This document shows positions 1-13,728 of a stretch of 57,867 nt of DNA, one piece after another. The notes below the pieces were generated by a model that had not been told where the DNA came from, searched no databases, and saw only the letters and a program-made list of their open reading frames with translations. The stretch covers positions 1-57,867 of the forward strand of contig JH157398.1 of the NCBI GenBank assembly GCA_000226015.1, given 5' to 3'. The stretch's first letter is position 1, and each line of letters begins with the position of its first letter. Origin of the DNA: Mnemiopsis leidyi (taxonomy: Eukaryota; Ctenophora; Tentaculata; Lobata; Bolinopsidae). The translations under genes were made by a program, and so were the position numbers.

Positions 1-144
1 CAGATTCCATATAAAAATTCACGTATATCGCCCACGTTTCGTCCTCCTTCAACATCACCTCAAACGAGTCATCCTCCGGGTCTTTTGGGAGGGGGTTTGT
101 AAGTCTCACGTTGAGAGCCTTGTTGTGCTGGGCTAGTGACACGT
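1..144 (-). CDS. Partial exon of an unidentified gene running off the left edge
   Basis: On the minus strand the first 144 bases are open in one frame and begin directly after a good acceptor (ctctccag at about 145-152). The peptide includes LAQHNKALNVRLTNPL and FEVMLKEDETWAIYVNFYME. It reads like ordinary conserved protein, with a charged middle and an aromatic end, but I do not recognise the family. The exon continues beyond the window, so neither its donor nor the rest of the gene can be seen. I found no convincing upstream exon of the same gene in the next kilobase. Real coding sequence is likely; the identity is unknown. Confidence 0.5.
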
Positions 145-1151
145 GGCTGGAGAGTAAAATAAATGTAAGGGAAGCGTAGCTACTGAGGGATAATAGTATA
201 GATGAGAGTACTTCTTAAATTTCTGTAAATGGATACAATTCAAAGTCGGTCAATTAAAAATTGATCAATAGTACATGCTTACATAGTACATACTTACATG
301 TATGATGTATGTAAGATTGTTATATATACTAATGAAAATGTACTTATAAGAAAAGGTTTAACAAATTATTACCCAAATGATACTAACTACTAACCTTAGA
401 TCGCTTTCAGTTCATACAATGCTGAATGTTGTGTCCAATGTGTCCTGTGAGTCGATAGGGGAAACATTGAATTCGCTCACTTACATCCTTGAAAAATAAC
501 CATCAGATATATATATATATTGTACGACAAAACTCAAAATATTGATAATATCATTCAGAATCATGCAATCGTTATCCTAAAGAATCTTCAATTTTGATCG
601 ATTCGTCTCTTAGACGTTAATCACATTCTACTTTTCGAAAAGCAATGACAACACAATCGGTAATGACGATATGAAAGAAGATAAATGAAAACATTATAAA
701 CGATACCAAAAACGATATGTGAATACTTAATTAAAATATTCATTATGAGATGAATACATGTAAAGAGATCAACTCTGAAATCATAGGAAAAACCGCAAAA
801 TACGAAAAAAATTTAAACTTTTAATCAAATATATAATAACAAATGGTGACTTTAAAAAATAACTGAAATTGAGGCTACAAACTTATAACTGCCTCGACAC
901 ATCTAGCACATAAGAGACAAACTGCAATAATTCGTGACACTGATAAATCAGATATTAACTTATCTAAAATCGCCAGCGATATCAACATGACATAACAAAT
1001 TTAACATGGCAATCAATTATCAAAGATGTACTCAATCTTAGCAACCCAACAACAGAAATATAAACTTGACCCTCAAATGACAAAAACTTTAAACTTCTCA
1101 ACCCAATCCAGATTTAAGACAAAATTTAAAAATAAATAAGAGAAAAAAACT
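145..1151. other. AT-rich non-coding stretch
   Basis: About 1 kb of AT-rich sequence with short TA runs (near 510-525) and no open frame or repeat that I can support. It lies between the partial exon and the 3' end of the intronless gene. It may be intron of the left-edge gene or intergenic. Confidence 0.4.
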
Positions 1152-2522
1152 TTAATCGCACTGTTCAATTTTTACCGGATTCGGATTGTAATTACGAAAT
1201 ACGTTTCTCGATGCTAAAACATGAAATTTATTGTTAATATAAAGAAGATCGATTTCATTGTTTTGAAATTCGTATCCCCCTTCATACAGACATTTGCCAA
1301 ATGATGAGAATACAACACATCTGACGCCCAATTTTAATTCAAGTAAGGGGATGTCTGAAAAACCCCAGCTGTCGTCTACAGTTTTCAAAACTTTACTTTT
1401 GTCTAAAACTGATTGTGTCTTTTTCTTCAATGATTTTCTTCCTTTTCTGTACACATTTGTTAGCTGATTTTCCAGTTCCTTTTTCTTTTTAGCATCACCG
1501 GTGGCTTTCTTTTGTTTAACTATGATATTCCGTCTCACAGCCACGTAAAAGGCGTATATCAAGGATGCCTCTTCTTTCTCATAAATAGTTATGACGGATC
1601 GCTTCTTCTTTACGTCGTTATCTGAAAGAAGCTTAACGGCTGGTTCTTGAAGATAAACAGTCATTTTAACGAAAAGTCCTTCCCCCTGTAGATATGCAGC
1701 GAATTTTGATAGTTGGCTGTAGAGATCTGCGGCGACTTTTTGTGGAGTAACATCCCATAACTTGCCTTTAATTTGCTCACCTACAGTTGATCTATATTGA
1801 TTTTCCATGATTAATGTAAACCGGGCATTAATATCCGAGTCTCTTCTACATCGACTCGTCAAGCATTCGATAGCGCTTTTGATCTCAGGAAATGAAGTAG
1901 AGGCAGTTAGCCCACCAATGTACCAATTAGAATTGAAGGGTCCCTCAACAGTAAGCGAAGAATTGTACTTGTGGTTGCGGTGCTGATCAGCATGATAAGA
2001 GGACGGAGCAACAGAGCCTGTCTGAGCGCATGAGCTTAAAATCGACACAACAGTCTCGAGCGACAATTCAGGAAACGGATCAGGGAACGGTGCCAACGCT
2101 TCTTCGGCGTGCGATGTGTCAACAGGGGGCATAGACTTAAGAAGATCAGAAAAGGGTGTAGAGCTGGGCTTGGGACAAAGGCAACAGATGCAACGACGGA
2201 CGCATGAGAAGCTAACTGTGTCCGAAGCAGTTGGTTGTGGACTGTGTTGCTCAGATTGAGCACTCGAAAACTGATAATTGTTTAAATTTGGGGGAGCAGG
2301 AAATGCAGCACAATCTTCAGGATGCTGGTTCCACTTGATGGTAAAAGGTACCTCAACTAGTTCTGATGCAGGGTAAGTGTAACCGATCTGAGCCTCCGAA
2401 AATTCTTGATAAGGGCTGTATGGACTAATTGGCGAGGGACAGAGTGATATTCTCTGTCGCTTTGCTGGTGGAGATAGCAGACCATCCTCATGCACTTCAT
2501 ACCCTAACTTTGACTGAATCAT
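1152..2522 (-). CDS. Intronless gene of unknown function, 456 residues
   Basis: The frame is open for 456 residues from the first ATG (2520-2522). The N-terminal third is low-complexity and rich in Pro and Ser, with a basic KRQR cluster near residue 23 and repeated SP pairs. This looks disordered and possibly nuclear. A short Cys-rich patch (CVRRCICCLCPKP) lies near residue 110. The middle and C-terminal parts look folded, with a very Lys-rich stretch (residues ~330-375). The last ~45 residues contain NEIDLLYINNKFHVL. This resembles an LGV...INLL..N.HY..I segment that I associate, from memory, with proteins of DNA transposons in cnidarians; that link is weak. I cannot assign a function. The absence of introns fits a retrogene, a domesticated mobile-element gene or a genuine single-exon gene. 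Confidence 0.65.
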   Translation of the reverse strand: MIQSKLGYEVHEDGLLSPPAKRQRISLCPSPISPYSPYQEFSEAQIGYTYPASELVEVPFTIKWNQHPEDCAAFPAPPNLNNYQFSSAQSEQHSPQPTASDTVSFSCVRRCICCLCPKPSSTPFSDLLKSMPPVDTSHAEEALAPFPDPFPELSLETVVSILSSCAQTGSVAPSSYHADQHRNHKYNSSLTVEGPFNSNWYIGGLTASTSFPEIKSAIECLTSRCRRDSDINARFTLIMENQYRSTVGEQIKGKLWDVTPQKVAADLYSQLSKFAAYLQGEGLFVKMTVYLQEPAVKLLSDNDVKKKRSVITIYEKEEASLIYAFYVAVRRNIIVKQKKATGDAKKKKELENQLTNVYRKGRKSLKKKTQSVLDKSKVLKTVDDSWGFSDIPLLELKLGVRCVVFSSFGKCLYEGGYEFQNNEIDLLYINNKFHVLASRNVFRNYNPNPVKIEQCD

Positions 2523-3957
2523 AATCAAGAAATCACTTGAAACGAACTAAACTACCACACAAATTTCAACTTGAGTTCGCATTAACAATAACCGTCTCGC
2601 GCGTGCGATTAAGCAAGTACAGGCATGTTTCCAGAAACGGGACGATTGCCAGTGAAAAAAAGCCTCTTCCAGATTATCAGCTGAAATAACGCGTCAAGTG
2701 GAAGAGGCGAACACGATAGTAAAACTCACGCTTAAAAGTGTGCCAAGTAATCGATCTTTGTTCACATTTACCCATCTTGATTTATATACGGCCGGCCACA
2801 TGGTTTATCACAAATCTCTCTAATCGTAGAACAACCGAAATTAGAAAATTATCATTATTGCACGATTAAGAGGCTTAGCCTGAAGTACGCTAAACTCAGA
2901 CCAGTAACCAAATAATTTGGGTCACGAGACTCATAGTAAATTAATACTTCTAGAAAAGCTCAATAAGCCAATGTGATAGCTATAAACGATAACATAGGAG
3001 AAAGTCCGCAGCGAATTGCACTTCAGATATTTTGAACAAGAGTGGGGGTTTGGTAATAAGCTGAAGTAATTTTTGCACCAATTATCACGGCGTTGTAACA
3101 CGAAGAGAAATTCTTCAGAATAGACTCTACCAAGCAATCGAGCACCTTCGTATTTGGTTTGACACATTTTTAGAGGCCAACGAAAAACCAAGCATGTTTA
3201 GTTAATTCACCACCATAGACAGAATTTTAGAAATAAACAGCATAATTGTGTTTTCACGGAATAAAATTCTACTCCTTACTCAGTGCTAAAATGTGGCTAT
3301 TTATATAGGTGGCTATAGTGTGTGGCTATAAGGTGTGGCTATGAGTTATGGCGAACGTAAAAGATTGACTCGCTTAGTAAACTCACGACAGAAGTTGATC
3401 AATTGTGTCGCTTATTCCTAGAAGTCTACATTCAAATTGCCCATAAGTTGATTGACTCGGTATATGATTCGTTACGGGATAAATATTCAACATCAATTTT
3501 CACATGAATGAAACACAAAATAAATGGGAGCAAAACCAAAACACAACAGAAAGATACACTATGAACTGTCGAACTGAAATTCTGCACGATTCCAATTCAC
3601 ATTTGTAGTAAAGTTGATTGTTTTCGTTGAAGGAAATGTGTGAGTTTTGACTGTCGACTCTAATCAACCACTAAAAACACCATATCGGATAATTATAGAT
3701 CAATGTTTGTTCAACAGTTTAAGTTTTCTGTTCTAATTGATCTGAAAGTTCGCTGAATACATTTAAGATCAGACTAGTTGTCCTTTTCTCCACGCATGTA
3801 GGCTGATTTGCCTACATAGTATGATCATTAATCTCTTTGTATTCCATCAATTTTTGACACCCCTTACTGAATTCAAGGTTCTGGAAACAAGTAAAGGCAA
3901 TGAAGAGCTGTTCTTATTCTGGTCATTGACTAGTCAAACGTGGACTTTCTTTGGATG
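2523..3957. other. Intergenic region with a short tandem repeat
   Basis: Between the intronless gene and the peptidase 3' end. A short degenerate repeat of the unit gtggctat occurs four to five times at about 3290-3347. A minus-strand open frame at 2931-3191 has no supporting features. Otherwise I see nothing definable. Confidence 0.4.
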
Positions 3958-6900
3958 CTATAAAGTTTTACACCTCTGCGAACTGGCCATTTCACAATTC
4001 GACGAGCAGGAGAAAGCTCTTAAAAAAGGTTGACTGTTCTTTATAGGTCCGATTACCCTGAAAGTAAGATACTTCTAACCGGATAAGTTTTCACGGTCAT
4101 TCGGCAAATACTAAAGGTTGCTCTACACGTTAACGTTTATAAAATTAGAGAAACACTTACTGCAATCGATTAACGTTTGGCTGGCAAATTGTTGTATAAT
4201 TTGCACCGAATTCTAAAAACATTTCGCTAATATGAATTATGACAACATACCACCTCAGGGTAACAACCTCTCAATTCTCACAGCAACAAGAAAACACAAT
4301 ACAGAAACAACAAATAGGTGGACAGGGCCTAAAAATGTCGATTTTGATACCAAATACAATTTTGATGATTTTTATCATAATGAAGGAATAATGTTATTTT
4401 TAGATGAGTTAGGACTTTAAAAGAAATCCGTGTTACAGCCCAAAATCCTTTTCATAGAAATTGTTAAAATAGCCCATAAAGACAGATAAAGTTCCCTATT
4501 TAAAATTAAGAACATATCAATATAGTTAAAAGTAGAAAAGCATACCTGAAATCTGGAGGACTGTACTTGACTTCAAAATAGGCGTCATAAAACAGTTCGG
4601 CAAGTTTTTCAGAACTATAATTATAGCACCTCATCTGAAAATAAATCAGGCTTTATGAAGAGCTATTGCATGTTTGTAGAAATTGTATAAGAGAAATACA
4701 GTGACTGCCTAATTTAAGAAGATGAATCTGAGCATCTACCTGAGCGTATGAGAGGAAAAATAACATGTCTGGCGTTAAACCCAGTCCGTGAATCTTAAAC
4801 GTCTTCTTACTTTTAACGGCTTCTTTGTATGCCTGAAAAACGAATAAATGAAACAAAACTACCCTGGAGATAAATACCAACCAAAAGGTTCTTAGACAGG
4901 CGTCAGTCACATAAACTGATAAAGTTTTCCAGCCTACTGCGATTAAGTGAAACTTACTCGATATGCCACAGACAATCCACCGTTATCCGCGAAGTTTTCA
5001 TTCAATGTCTGCGTCCCGTTTAGCTAATGACAAATGAAATGTCTCAATTGATCTTATAATCATAGTTTTTTCATATTTATCAACCTTAGTCTTTAATGTG
5101 AGCAAAGAAATTTACCGACAACTATTTTTGAATCGCAAGGAGAACGCAGTAACGACCGTAGCTGTATACTGTTTTGCGTTTAGGCAATTAAACTGAATAA
5201 AGTCAAAGTAAGACCCTTACAAGGAAGCCGTGGTGACCATAACGACTGTACTGATCAATCAGACACTTCTGCTCGTCTTTCATGCTCTTAGCATCTTTAG
5301 AACTCCATAAATCATTCTGTAATCCTTTGGAATCGTAGCGCATGCCATCCTGATCAAACGCGTGCGTCATCTCGTGACCTATGATTGAACCCAATGCCCC
5401 GTACTTCATTGGCCTGTAAAAGACAGGAGCTTTAGCTCGGCTTCGCACTTATTAGCACGGGTACAAAGCTTTTATAAAAATTGAAGCCTTAATTTTCAAC
5501 GTCATAAAATACAATTTTTTCATCATCACTAATTATTAAAAACAGAAAATTGACTATTTGATTTTTTGGCAAAACTTGTTGCTGTTTTCTTCAGTAGAAG
5601 TACTCACAGAGGCCACTTTGTGTCGAAGTATGGCGAAATAAATGCGCCTATTGGGATAGCTGAAAGAAATCACGATAAACTTATTTTAAATCCTAAAATA
5701 ATTAATTGGAGATAAGTAAAGCACTGACTTCACAGTTCACTGGTTGTTATTTGATCAATCAGGAAATCCTAGATTTACAAGGCTAGACTAGAATTAACAA
5801 GATCCATGTTAAGCTGGGGGTTTTTTGGTAACTTACTGATTGCATTTTCGATCTGGCTATATGCAGCGTTCAGCACCATTTGTGGCCCCATAGTAACCTC
5901 CCAACTGAAACCGTACACGTTCATTAGAACAATAAATAACATAATCAACACAAAAGACGTTACGTTTCAAAGTATCCTGTATTGAATTTTCGTTTAAATT
6001 ACAGAAACGACCAGCAATGAGATAAGTGAAATTAGAATCACGTACGGATCGGAGACATCCGGATGAAGTAGACCCTGGATCCTGGCCCTCTGCCAGAACG
6101 TATTGACCAACTTGTACATGGTAATAAAGGACATTGACTCGTCTAGTTCTCCCTGGAGATTTCATTGTAGGATTAACTAAGTGTGCAGTCTCGACATATT
6201 CTAGAGCATTGTTTGAAACAGTTTCCAAAATGTGAAAACCACGAACTTTTGATCATTCGGCCTTTACCCGGGTGTTGTGGTCAAATGGTCATAAATGACA
6301 AAAAATCAAAATTTTCCATGGTCATGGTCCTGTATTTTTACCATTGACCATGGGGCGAATTCCATGGTTTCATGGTCATGGTCAGTTCCTTACCCCCTCC
6401 CCATTCAAGAAAGTATATAAAACCGGATTGTGTAAATGAAAACCACTTAAATCTTGCCTTACATCGAAGTTCAGCTTCCGGAGACGTGTATCATCATTTA
6501 TCCAGGGAGCTGATCCAACTAACACTTCTAGATTGTCCAGCTTAAAAGTGTGATGTTACAATTATTGAGGCAGGAATTGCGACTATATAAAACAATTCAG
6601 GCATTTCTATCACCAATTTGTTGTAAAGTGGATAAAACTGTTGACATGAATTTCCTGATGTCAATTGATTTTTCTCAAAAAACATTTTCAAGTGACTAAG
6701 ACCTACTTTCTTACTTTAGAAATAGCAGAAGATTTCCCCTCCTGACTCAACAGTTCGCTCTGTCCTACAATTTGCCTGTATTCTTCAGTGATCACAGAGA
6801 CCATTTCTTGCACCGTCGCTAAAGTTTTCGTCTGAAACAGATGCACATTTGGCAGTCAATTTTACAAGACACCAAGCACTGGCTGAAATAAACCGTTTAG

Positions 6901-9900
6901 CGTAGAAAAAAGGATATAATCTGTGGAAAGTTGCTCTGCGGAAGTAAACAAAATATCAGACTCACATAATTAGCATTTTCCCTGTCAAGCATTAGCGATC
7001 CAACAGTGAAACCGAAATAGCTGTTTGCCTGAAGAATTGTCGAGATGAACCTTATAATGACTCTAATTGTGAAAATCTAGAAGTACAGGACTAACTGGCA
7101 TTTTATCAACCATAATTATCATAATCATACAACAAACTATGGGTCTCTTGAGATTGAAGTTCTTGTTAATTTTTCTTCGATCAGGGAGGGTTCCGTACAA
7201 CAGAATAACTTACGATTAAGATATGTTTATAGCTCGATAATCTGTCAGCTAAGTTCGAACTTGATTTAGCCTTGCAGGCAGGTCAGACTGTCAAAGATTG
7301 GGGATAAGGAAAGGACAGGAATTTGGCCGTAGGATAGAGCGAGGATAATTTATCTCTTCAAATGTCCGTACTTACAAATGAGTCATAGCACATTTCCTCA
7401 TCTCGCTTCATCTGAGCAAGTCTTATGTACTGTGCCCGTATCGATAACCCCGTGTACGTCTTAAAAAAGTTCAATTCTTCGGTCCTATTCAAGAGGGACT
7501 AATTACGATACTTGAATTTAGCGACTGACAGTTGTCGATGGCATCAACATCATACATAATACATATAATCATGAAATTATCTACAAATTAGCCAAAAACA
7601 AAATATTAATGTGCCCACGCAGTATTCTTGATGAATGATGAGGCGTCGAAAATTTTCACTATCGTGTGACAGATATCGAGGTCTATGTGTGGCCAGATAA
7701 AACCAATTTAACCAAGTTCAGAAACGCTTTAAAAGTTGTTCCCGAAGAAAACCTGTTACCGAAGTTATCAGAAGAGAAGAAATTGGAATATTGTTCAATA
7801 ATCCCAGAAAGAGTTAGTATACCATCAGACGGGGCCAAACCAAACACTTTGAAGTGCTCTGTCAAGTTCACATATGTTGTTTGTTCAATTAAGTATTTGA
7901 TTGTTTTTTCTGAAAGTGACTGAGACCAAAGGGACCTCTGAAAATATCATCATTACACGAAAATGTCTACTATATTATCTGTATAAAATTCAGGTGAAAA
8001 AGTTCCCAACGTGCTTGTAAATCTTTTGGGAATTAAATCTCCATAAATTAGAAACTGAAAAGGAGAATATAAAGTCTCTAACTGACCCTGGAGTTTATGA
8101 ATTTCACTACATTCTCCTTTTGTCCTAGATCAGAGGGTAAACTGTCCATCATGGTGGATATATCCTCCTATTTTTAGGAAATTCATTCTTTAAGAAAATA
8201 AAACTATAAGTGAACCAATTCCAATTTGCCAGTATTCGTTGGTGTTATAGTTGATAAAATTCGCATTGCAATTTAAACTCAAATTTGCCAAAAACAACAA
8301 ACTTCTTACCTCGCTTAAACGGTCAATATAGCTCGAGATCGCGCCCTGAAAGGCGATTAAGTTATTCTGGTACTCTTAAATGTTTCTTAAAAATCTATTT
8401 GATCTCATGAGAGAAAGTTTGATTTTTGAAGCTTACGGCTAAATCAAAAACCAAAATCAGAAGTCTTAAATGGAATCAAATACTAAACATCTTTACCCAT
8501 ACTTAGATCTAATTCTAACAATGCAGCCCAACGATAAACTCTAACCATTCTCAGAGGGCTGCTGAAAACGTCCACATCGTACAAGACAAACACTCCTAGC
8601 TCTGCAGCAAACTTCATCACCTCTTCTGCTGTTGAGGAATCAAACACTTTTCTAATCCATTCATTAACATCGCTCACGTCATGATCATCTGATGTACACT
8701 TCTGATATAACAACTTAACCTGAATGAAATTTTGGTAACCAAGTGTCGTTATATTACAGAGTAAAGTTGACAATACCACTGTAATGAATTCTAATAAGGA
8801 TAATCTTGGTTTTAAAACTAAAATAAAACGTACAAAAATATCATCCTACATTTTTATACGACACCAGATCTTCGTCCCTGACATCCTCATTCAGATATTT
8901 CATAATCCGTCCCACGTATTGCGCACCCGCGAGACCTATCACATCAACATCTTCTGATTTTTTGGAAATTGAATTACGATAACGATATGTTCGATCGGTA
9001 AAATTGAACTGGAAAACCAGTTCAAGAACAGTTAAAAGTAATTGCTAATGGTCGATGACTTGTGGCGGAGTAACGTCCTAATTCTTGATCGATGACCCCC
9101 TCCATTAGAGGAAATGATCGCACGTGTTTCCGTCAGAGTTGTGATGTTCCTGATCGTGGTACGATAATCGACCAAACATAACATAAGGCCGTTTCAATGT
9201 GTCTGCATTGAAAAGCCTACGTTATCTTTAGCAATTTATCTTCTCTGGAGCAAACATGTGATCGGGAATTTCTAGGTGGGTGGAAATCATCGTTAAAGTT
9301 CTAGACCAGCCAAAAATATTTACGTCCACTTATAGCTCGGCTGGGAATCCCTAGAAATCTGGTTTGCGATGCACTGATTGTCTGAGCGGCGTTTGCCTAA
9401 TATGTTTAGCTAAAGGCGTGAGAAAGCCATGTCAAGACTGGAACAAACCTCTCCACTGATTGTGCATCCAGGAGCCGCAGGCGTACTGGTAGAAATCTTC
9501 GCAGGGGTCTACAGTGAGGTCCATGTTAGAGAGCAGGTATGAAGCTGATATGACGTCATTTTCTGGCGTGTCACTCGTCTCCACCTGCCGAAATATTCTT
9601 TATAAGTGGGTTGTTCTAACCGACACCGGAGACAACAATGTCAACTCGGTTTGGCAGAACTAGAAGTTCGACTTATAGGATAAACTAGACTACAGACTAG
9701 ATTTCGTTGGTAGAAATGGCTCGTTGGCATTTCGGGACTGCACGAAGCCTTAGTCCAATTCATGCCGAAACTGAAAAACGAAAACGGGTTAAATTCTCGA
9801 TCAACAAAGCCTTAAAATATCGAATGACATTTAACGCCCTATTTTCACCTGATAAGCGGTCTTCGAAATGATCCAGGTCATAACAGCCACCACACAGAGT

Positions 9901-10010
9901 GAAAACACGGCCATAACACCGAGAAGAATATTTTTAAAGAGGCAGGGGGATGTCTTTAGATTAGGGAACTTTGCGTTTTTGACTTTGTACTGGACACCAT
10001 CAGAGCCCAT
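3958..10010 (-). CDS. Neprilysin/ECE-like M13 zinc metallopeptidase, about 17 exons
   Basis: Membrane-anchored, extracellular zinc endopeptidase of the M13 family, expected to cleave peptides at the cell surface. The first coding exon (9849-10010) encodes a short cytoplasmic tail and one membrane anchor (type II). Later exons carry the family landmarks in order: [15 protein letters not shown] (9449-9584), [13 protein letters not shown] (near 6750), [14 protein letters not shown] (near 5850; usually NAYY), the zinc site GHEMTHAFD (near 5370), the third zinc ligand in [10 protein letters not shown] (near 4990), MLFFLSYAQ (near 4750), SPPDFR (4545-4634) and a last exon (3958-4057) with [16 protein letters not shown] ending at TAG 3958. 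The exon at 6046-6152 joins in phase to the NAAY exon. Catalytic residues are intact. The usual C-terminal CxxW ends here as CKTL. The start ATG directly follows an acceptor AG. A few middle exons (7.5-8.4 kb) are less certain. Confidence 0.88.
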
Positions 10011-13000
10011 CTGAAAAAAGTTGTTGAAACTCATGGATAAACACAATCAATTATTACAAACCAAATTTAAATCATCTTCAGCACATACAGGATCTAATGT
10101 GGTAGATTTTTTTACACATTACTCAGAGAATCAGCTCAAAAATGAACAGACAGTCAGTCCTGATGATAAATATAATGCAAGGAAGCGTTGTTATAACGTT
10201 TGCAAAGACGATTCTAAAAATGTTTGTCATGTAGGAGGTTATTAATATACCTCTTCTTCCTCCGCATTGACTGCATTTTTATTTTCGTAAATCATTTGGA
10301 GGCAGTACGGTGGACACAAGAGAAGCTAAGGGACAACTACGACAAAACGAAGAGGGTAATAGGTATTGTATTTCGAGGGGAATTTCTCTCTCAGGCGTCA
10401 TATATATTCAATCAGGTTGTGCTAGCAGTTCGTCGTAAATTAAGTGGCTGTGGCGTTGACAAATTAAATAGGAAACTTTACAACTTGAGCCAAAGCATGA
10501 CAATTAAATGCTCATTCCCGAAAGGGCGAAATGATCGAGTTTTGAAGACTTTATGAGATTTGAATTTGATTTAGCCATTCGATTACGTGGTCGTGGTGCT
10601 GATGTTCACCCATTGTTCACACTTGAACGACAATTCAATAAACCTTCAATCTTCTAAGTAGAATGTGCTTAAAAACCAAAATGAAGCCCATAATCGGCCA
10701 GCCTTTACATGGACGAAAACTAAGTGAAAAGGTTGCTTCCAAGTTGTACATGAACGAAAACTAAGTGAAAATGTTGCTTCCGAGTTCCGGAACTTTAAAT
10801 AAAAGCCACTAGGATGAAATAAATAGAAGGACCTAATTTTGAACCAAATTTCTTGACAAATTAAAATTAACATTTTCACTGTTATGAAATGAGCTACACT
10901 ACTGTCTTAATCTGTCTATATCAGTCCAACCTGTCACTGTTTTTTTACGTTATTGTTGCGTTTTGCCAAAAACCTTACTTGACATTTAGAAAAGAACGTA
11001 GCCAGTATCCAGTTTGACGAATTTTTGGATGGTTCAAATGGATAAAATAAATGGTAAATTATTTGTTTACAACGTTCACAAAAGTGTGTTAGAAACCGAG
11101 AGATTCTTGCAATCTTGCAGACAAAATATTAAAATCTATTTCAAAACCATTAGAACGAGTAAACGACTGAGTGCAAGAAGGAAAATAGATGCATATTGTA
11201 AGGATAAAATGAATCATGTGTTGAATAAGATAAAATTGCTACAAAAAACGTGAGTAAACCAGTCGTTAAACACGGACCAATTCAAATTCCCCGATCCTTA
11301 GTATGAAAGAATTTGCTGAATCGAAATTATCTCTTATCAATTATACACCCCTCGCAATCTGAAGTGAAATGAATCGAATTTTTGGCGTTAATTAAAGTCA
11401 GTAAACTTCGGGTCTTGATAAGAGTGAAACTGCCCCTAGATCCACCAATCTAATTGGTCCTTCAGACAGAATAAGTTCATGCTTAGGCAGGGGATGAATT
11501 ACCGGCAAATTTCCAATCGCGATTTATCATGTGAGTCAAATTTGTTATTGATTACTTCTCAATTCCAATTCGAATTCCTATAAAAGATTAAAAATGGCGG
11601 GGCATCTAAATCATTATGATTGACGATAGATTAAATTAAACGTATTTGAACTTGACACATTTCAAAAAGACACTATTCTGCAGTTTTTGCGGCATCTGCC
11701 ATGCAACACATGCAGAATGCAGATTAGGAGCAGCCAGCTGTCAGCTTATTTATCAAAATAAGAAACCATGAGTCAGACCTGCTAGAGGTTAAGGCGTTTT
11801 GATGGGTGTTTCCAAAGTAGTACCAAAACGTGCGAATTGCGAAATTGAGAGGGACGTTAAACTAAAAAGGTACAAAAATACTCAAATAGCGATCTAAGTA
11901 GGCTCAATCCACTCGTGCCACTGATCTATGTTAAGAAAACTAGTAAGGACGAACAGCCACATAGCCACCATGTTCTGGTTGATTCGTTCACCTATCATCT
12001 ACTTAATTCAATACAACGTCCCGCGAGTAGCAATGATTTGGGAACAGTAACCCAGGCTTTATTTAGAGCTGGACAACACTGCTCGTCCTACCCTCTCCCA
12101 GGAGACCCGTTCGGCGGTAAATCCGTTTTCAGACTCCGCTCTAAATCCAAGTCGGGATACTGGCTGCGTGGAGTGACGACGAGCGATTAGCAGACTTATT
12201 CTTGCAGTCTGTGTCCAGGTGATACAATGAGGGACAGGACATTTTGGTCCTCTTTCTATTTTTTACGATTGCTATGGAATGCCTCTTGTGGCTGCTGGAA
12301 CTTATATTAGAACTTATATTAGAAGGGGTAGGTACTTGGCTGATCTCATTTTAAAATCTTTCTTTATTATTTGGACAGTCTTTGGCCGATTAACCCGTGC
12401 AAAGATCCACTATAATCTATTTAATTTCCCTAATTAAATCCCTGTAGGTGTCGGAAGCCGATACAGAACGGGACAATATGCCATGAGATCGGGTCATAAT
12501 TCTTAGCACTGATTGGAGCACCAGAAAGTAAAGTAGGAGCGGCGAATTAGTGCAGCCATTATATGGGCAAGGGAACCGGGAAAACCGTAGGTTGGTGCGG
12601 TTTCAAATCCACTTTTGGCTTCAGCTCAACATTGCACTTAATTCAAATTACTTACTAATTTGTCCCTCTAATAGCGATAATAGCGGGGACCTCCCGTCTG
12701 TATTTCAAGATATTCACAGAGGATGGTATTAGACAAGTTCAGGTTTATTGGCCCCACATCAAAGTATCAATCTTCTGTGGTGCTTCAGTATAATTAAGTT
12801 GCGGATCATGTACAGAAGAGCGAAATGTAAACGTTTCAGTAGCCGGTGTTCAGCGTGAGCAGGGGATCATGATTTGATAAATTATTTAAATAATTTGGAG
12901 ACTGGTGAGCAGCAGCTATTGTCAGGATGCACGAGCTCAACCCTCAATATTCGATAATTTTATACTCCACAAAAAGTGAGTGTTCGGTACTTATCTTGCC

Positions 13001-13728
13001 TGCTATCATTAATTTTCACTGCCAAAGCCACTAACGTTGGTTTTACAATGGAGGTAGAGTTACAAGCACAGTGCTTATACGGAAGAGATTTTCTGATATA
13101 ACGAATGACCGTTCGGACTTCAGCTTTAAGCTTTTAGAGTTTTAAGGAATCATTATTTGAGTAACGTGAGCGGAGTATGACAATTGACATCAGTGTACAG
13201 TAAAGTGAGTGATTTTAATAAACTTTAAATTTAATCAGGACACATTTTATTATGTTAGAAGCCCGCACTCTGCAGCAACTCCTTAACACTTATGTACATT
13301 CATATATCTCACTATGTTGCTATAAGTTATATAATTGATCTTAATTCGTCAAGATAAGGAATAAGAATTAAAAATCAGCTTTAATCTTAGTTAAGATCAC
13401 AAAAATAGATTTGTTAGGCTGGCTACATCGATGTGACAGAACGCAAATAATATTTCACTGGGCTGGTATAATAAATCATAAATGCAATGCCGATAGCAGG
13501 TGAGGTGATTTCTATACAATATGATGTACTGCAGTTAGATGTACAGTGTATAATTGTATAAGTTCAATGTATAAGTATGAGTTGAGGTACGGTCACAATC
13601 ACATAAATCAGTTTCGTCCATCCAACATTAATTTCCCAACAATTTCATACGTTTAAGTTACAGAGTTTATCGTTACAATCCGGACACCTTTTTTGACATG
13701 TTTAAATCAAGAATCGTCCAAACGTCCG
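10011..13728. other. Sparse region with small unassigned plus-strand ORFs
   Basis: Upstream of the peptidase. Several plus-strand ORFs look protein-like but have no recognised family: 10033-10245 (70 residues), about 10290-10556 (with FRGEFLSQASYIFNQVV), 11029-11253 (74 residues, Lys/Arg-rich) and 11915-12190. They could be remnants of one decayed element or chance. A 45-bp direct repeat pair with the core gaaaactaagtgaaaa lies at about 10705-10800. The rest (12.2-13.7 kb) shows nothing I can name. Confidence 0.25.

Noticed and set aside
3821-4033. Plus-strand 70-residue ORF
   Set aside because: It overlaps, in antisense, the last exon of the M13 peptidase, whose reading is strongly supported.
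6255-6400. Catggtcatggtc-rich stretch in a peptidase intron as a regulatory site
   Set aside because: It is a small imperfect palindromic repeat with no recognisable element structure or binding motif.
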